DNA of 64,000 nucleotides from Notolepis coatsorum (taxonomy: Eukaryota; Chordata; Actinopteri; Aulopiformes; Paralepididae): contig OZ020586.1 of the NCBI GenBank assembly GCA_963971535.1, forward strand, positions 76,732,703 through 76,796,702, read 5' to 3'. Below the pieces are notes generated by a model. That model made no database searches. It worked only from the letters and a program-made list of their open reading frames with translations, and had not been told where the DNA came from. A program made the translations under genes and the position numbers. Shown one piece after another: positions 60,004-64,000 of the stretch. Numbering within the stretch: position 1 is the first letter of the stretch; each line of letters opens with the position of its first letter.

Positions 60004-61117
60004 ATGGCTGAGAACTTTGGAGCTCCCCTGGCTCTCCATGTGACACCCAACAGCACACAGAAAAAGATGTTTGAGAATTGTAACACCCACCTGGCAATGA
60101 TTGCCTTTGTCCTCCAAGACTCTCCAGGCAATATGCTCACCTTCTGTGAGGTAAGAACAAGCAAGCAACATATTAAGTTTCATTTGACTTTAAAAATGTT
60201 GTGATGTGAAAGCAAAATGTCCTTCTAATGTCTGATGATGCCTAATTTTCAATGTAACTTCTTTTGCAGTTGCTGGGAAATTTGGAAGCATTGATCTCAG
60301 GAAACAGAAAAGGCATTGATGCCAAAATTAGAGTCTGCTTGTCGACCAACAAATGTTTTGTCAAGGTAAATGGAAAAAATCTTTATATCTCATTGATCAT
60401 GATCACTAATTTAGTTGAACCAACATAGTTTTGGGTTAAAGATGAATTCTAACTTGTGTGTTCAATTGTTTCCAGATTCCATCAAATCCAGAAAAACCAA
60501 ACAGTAAGAAAAACTACTGGAAGCTTGACCACAGTCAAATTACAGGGAAGATGGTGCGTCGTCACTTCAAGGGAATTCTGGACTGGTTCCCTGAGTTGGT
60601 CTCCAAAGTTATGGAGGCAGTCAGACCATCAGAGCACTACACTACTCTCCACTCCCCTGAACCTGCAGCCTACAGAGATGTTCAGATTAAATGTGAGGTG
60701 AAGTTCAGCAGTCCTTTTTCCATCGAATCCCTCCTGAAGAAAGACAGTCCCTCTGGCCTGGGCTCCAAGCCCTCTCCTCTGTTGGGCATTTCCAGCCTGC
60801 CAGTCAGAGTAGAACAGCAGCCTTGGTGCTCAGAGAAAGGAGTTGGAACAAAGAGGAAGTTCAGCTGGGACGCTCCACCAGTGGAGATGCACATTCTTCA
60901 ACCGGCAGGTAGAAGTTATGCCATCTACCCAGCAGGGGGCAGTGTGGACCATGGACTCAGTGGTTCTGGAAACAGGCCAGTCAAGAGGATTCGTATGTGT
61001 GCTGAGCCCTCAACCCTGATCTACACAAGACCCAGTGTTGCTCCTTATTTTACCAGCCGTCAGAACGGTTATGTCAATTATCCTCTACCAATACATTTAC
61101 AGATTACAATATTTTGA
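60004..61117 (+). CDS. FoxH1-like forkhead protein, plus class, copy U11
   Basis: Exons 60004-60150, 60270-60365 and 60476-61117; 294 aa. It differs from the U5 protein by P10A in the N-terminal arm and L65I in exon 2, at the position where forkheads usually have Trp. The I65 state is the one found in the minus-class genes. Exon 3 is unchanged. The gene lies 0.84 kb after the provirus, so LTR-driven read-through is conceivable, but the LTR poly(A) signal lies between. Confidence 0.72.
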
Positions 61118-63140
61118 TAATGGTTAATATTTTGATAAAAGGTAATTTACTGTATTTGTATGGTATTTACATACTTAAAGTAGAAAAACAAAAGTAATCT
61201 CTAAAATAATACAGTGAAATTCAATTTTTTTAATTTGATTTCTTTTTACAGATTTTTTTACCTGAAACACTGGAGAATAACTGCTTCATTTTACTTAGTT
61301 TCTTCGGTAGTAATGATATACTGTTGTATTACATTACATCATATATTTATGAATGATGTTGACAGATGGATGGCTGTATTACTGAGAATGTAATGAAAGC
61401 ATAACTCGAAGTGCTTTACAATGAAATAACTGCATATCTTTTTTCAGTATGGGAGAAAAAGTCTAATAATGCTTTTTACAAAATTATGCACATCATTCCT
61501 GATGAGACTGCTCAATTTGAGGTATTACCAGTGACTGTGGTGCAAAAACTCTGGAGTTTGGGAAGGACAGACGGATGATAGTCGCAGCAAAAAATAGACA
61601 TGTTGGCTAAACCAATTGAATTTGAAGAGTTGTTTCTGCCTCTATTGCATTATATTGCAAGGGAGTTTAATGGCATTATCGCATTCTGCAAAAACAAGTA
61701 GCCTATCAGAGGATATGGATGAGGTCAAGCTATGATTCCAAACATTCCAATGTTATAGTCCCGTGAAATACCGTCCTTGCCGAACTCAATGCCATAGATT
61801 CATCATTCAGCCCATTTTACCAGAGGCAATGATGTTTAGATCAAGGTGAAAATCATTGGAATGTGGGCACGGCCTGTACAGCAATACTCTAGTTTTAAAT
61901 GCAAATGTGTAATTCACACCTGCCCTCATGTTAACTAAATGTAGCCCCAATAGCTTCATCATTCAACACATTTGATCTGAGACAATGAAGTTTAGATGGG
62001 GTGAAAATCACTGGAATGTGGGCCAAACCATAGTAACACACAGATTTTGGTTCAACTGATATCAGGCTAAGGTTCACTCAAACTAGATTTTTATCTCAAA
62101 TGTGATATCCCCAATGCATATAATTTAACATTGAAACATTTTCTTCTTTGAATTTGAAATATTGTGTAACGTTACCGTTATCTAATTAGTAACTGGCAAC
62201 TGCAGATGTCTGCCCCATGTCTATACCCCACAATGCAAAGTGTCTAACGCTATAGCTTAATTGTAGATTCTAAACATAATGAGGTAACGCAGCTACCAAA
62301 TGTTATCTTTAATCAACCTGTGTAATGTTAATCCACAACAGCGACTTTTGGTATATGACATATCAATAGAAATACATTTACAAAAATACAAATGAAATAC
62401 ATTTCAAATTAATTCCACAATTCTTTGCGATAGACTTATATCAATACACAAACAAATTTAAATTGATGACATTAGATCGGGTGTAGCTAATCTAAATAGT
62501 GTGCATCATTTTCAAAACTATATACTGTATTTTGAGAGTAAATCAAGCATAATAAACATTCATGTTCTAATGAAGCCTGAGAAACCAAGTTTGCACTTCA
62601 CCGCATAGGTCCTTGTGAATCGCTAATGTCTATTTTGTAGTTGTAAACAGTGATCCCCTCATTAAAGTGGCCAATATCTGAAGAGGGCAGTGATGGATGA
62701 AGTGTGATTGTTATTATATGTACTTAATAAGTATATAGGGTATACAATGGAAGGAATTTGTATTTCTTTAGTCTAAGATAGTGATCCATAATCAGAAAAT
62801 GTCCATATTATTTCAGCTGCTTCTGTTCTAAATACACAGATCGCTATAGTCTTGGACCGTTATTCATATTCCAATGGTCCCCCTTTATCACTTCCATTGT
62901 CCTGTTTAAAGATAGAAAATAAAATTTAAATAAACAAATGAACATGACTGAGACCCAGTCTGGTACACATTAATAAACACATGAACAACATACTTCATGC
63001 ATTTTCCTCTGGAGGGACTGAATACAGTATATTTCTTACTGCTAATCTGCGATTTTATGCAATATAGTGTTGCTATAGAAACATGTTTAAGAAATCCAAA
63101 ATCTCCCATGCTAACAAACTATTGTATGCAGCTCTACAGA

Positions 63141-63153
63141 CTAGTGATTATAA
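63141..63153 (+). promoter_or_regulatory. altered TATA-like box, U12
   Basis: Reads AGTGATTATAAGG where the other units have AGTGATATATAAGG-type sequence; the alternating TATATAA core is lost, leaving TTATAA. A weaker TATA function is possible but not shown. Confidence 0.3.
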
Positions 63154-63576
63154 GGAGCAACAGGGAGGCAGGCCATGACATGTTTTCAGGATTCATTCAT
63201 TCATTCAAGTTGAATTTCACACATTCAAAAAAGGTTTGGTTTGAGCAAGTCTATATAGGAAAACAATTTACACGACAATAAAACTATAATATATTAAACC
63301 CAAGAGTATGGTAAGAGAGAGCTAAAAGTACAATCACCATCCATTGGTCCAGATAGGTTTGTTGGAAGTGGGCTGTTATGACGGCCATTGACCCCACCTC
63401 ATCCAGATGAAAAGGCCCTCATCAACCTGGAATGCACACCTTGTAATGTTCTATTTTTCTGGCAGGACTTATATCCAGAAGTCTGGGACTCCATCACTCC
63501 AGGTCCACAGCTCCACTGAGTGAGGTTCTGATACCACTGTGTGTGACTTGACTCTACAACCAACAAGAAGCAGAAC

Positions 63577-63937
63577 ATGGCTGAGAACTTTGGAGCTCCC
63601 CTGCCTCTCCATGTGACACCCAACAGCACACTGAAAAGGATGTTTGAGAATTGTAACACCCACCTGGCAATGATTGCCTTTGTCCTCCAAGACTCTCCAG
63701 GCAATATGCTCACCTTCTGTGAGGTAAGAACAAGCAAGCAACATATTAAGTTTCATTTGACTTTAAAAATGTTGTGATGTGAAAGCAAAATGTCCTTCTA
63801 ATGTCTGATGATGCCTAATTTTCAATGTAACTTCTTTGCAGTTGCTGGGAAATTTGGAAGCATTGATCTCAGGAAACAGAAAAGGCCTTGATGCCAAAAT
63901 TAGAGTCTGCTTGTCGACCAACAAATGTTTTGTCAAG
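63577..63937 (+). CDS. FoxH1-like forkhead protein, plus class, copy U12 (partial)
   Basis: Exon 1 63577-63723 and exon 2 63842-63937 are in the window; exon 3 lies beyond 64000. Two amino-acid changes occur in the N-terminal arm, Q19L and K21R. Intron 1 is one T shorter in the polypyrimidine tract before the acceptor (CTTCTTTGCAG). Whether exon 3 is intact cannot be seen. Confidence 0.65.
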
Positions 63938-64000
63938 GTAAATGGAAAAAATCTTTATATCTCATTGATCATGATCACTAATTTAGTTGAACCAACATAG

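Larger units (their letters stand above)
50656..62301. repeat. array unit U11, split by the provirus
   Basis: Unit sequence runs 50656-51092, resumes at 59165 and ends at 62301; the 3574-bp unit is interrupted 437 bp from its start. The insertion does not touch the TATA-like box or the gene, but separates them from the preceding unit by 8 kb. The start signature is AATCAAAGTGTG/AAATTGATGAC, as in U5 and U9. Confidence 0.95.
5275..64000. repeat. tandem array of forkhead-gene units (13 units)
   Basis: All units start with the same GTTATCTTTAATCA motif, at 5275, 7675, 13058, 18446, 23829, 29212, 32786, 36360, 39934, 43508, 47082, 50656 and 62302. Spacing falls into two classes: 5383-5388 bp (long units U1-U4) and 3574 bp (short units U5-U10 and U12; U11 is 3574 bp plus an 8072-bp retroviral insertion). 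U0 is a 2400-bp deletion form. The first about 1.35 kb and the last about 1.2 kb are shared by both classes; the middle differs in gene orientation. The array continues beyond the window. Confidence 0.95.
62302..64000. repeat. array unit U12, cut by the window end
   Basis: Start AATCAACCTGTG with AAATTGATGAC, a mix of both short-unit signatures. It is the most diverged short unit in the window, with several private changes between 63040 and 63840. Confidence 0.95.

Noticed and set aside
5275-64000. CRISPR-like or satellite interpretation of the repeats
   Set aside because: Repeat units are kilobases long with spliced genes; there are no short repeats with spacers.

Overview
The window reads as nuclear DNA of a ray-finned (teleost) fish. 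It contains GT/AG introns, long CA/TG and CT microsatellites, 5S rRNA-derived sequences, an endogenous retrovirus with a fish-style class I (gamma/epsilon-like) pol and env, and palindromic MITE-like repeats. There are no bacterial operons and no CRISPR array. Species cannot be named from sequence alone.

Left flank (1-5274): GC-rich single-copy DNA with no gene I can support. It holds a 26-nt G-rich run, two 5S rRNA-like sequences (2809-2927 and 3587-3704), a solo LTR on the minus strand with a perfect 4-bp target duplication (4084-4831), and a perfect 57-bp inverted repeat that ends where the array begins.

Tandem array (5275 to the window end): 13 head-to-tail units of a forkhead-box (FoxH1-like) locus. 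Unit U0 (2400 bp) has lost its gene. U1-U4 are long units (5383-5388 bp), each with a complete three-exon gene on the minus strand (243 aa, with its own AATAAA) plus a truncated plus-strand first exon; the two form an inverted repeat around a loop of about 2 kb. U5-U12 are short units (3574 bp), each with a complete three-exon gene on the plus strand (294 aa) whose last codons run into MITE-like DNA. U12 is cut by the window end. Units within a class are almost identical, so the array is young or strongly homogenised. A patch in U8/U9 carries the signature of the U4/U5 junction, which points to conversion or block duplication.

Provirus (51093-59160): unit U11 is interrupted by an 8068-bp endogenous retrovirus. 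The spacing of the flanking units fits one provirus plus a 4-bp duplication exactly (11646 = 3574 + 8072). Its two LTRs differ by eye only by one CA dinucleotide, so it integrated recently. Gag, protease and most of reverse transcriptase are absent; a CT microsatellite and the tail of a dispersed repeat stand in their place. RNase H, integrase and a 680-codon env are open.

The forkhead genes would encode divergent transcription factors with an eh1-like Groucho-binding motif, but two normally invariant DNA-contact residues of the recognition helix are replaced. The array plus the young env-bearing provirus is the most unusual content of the window.
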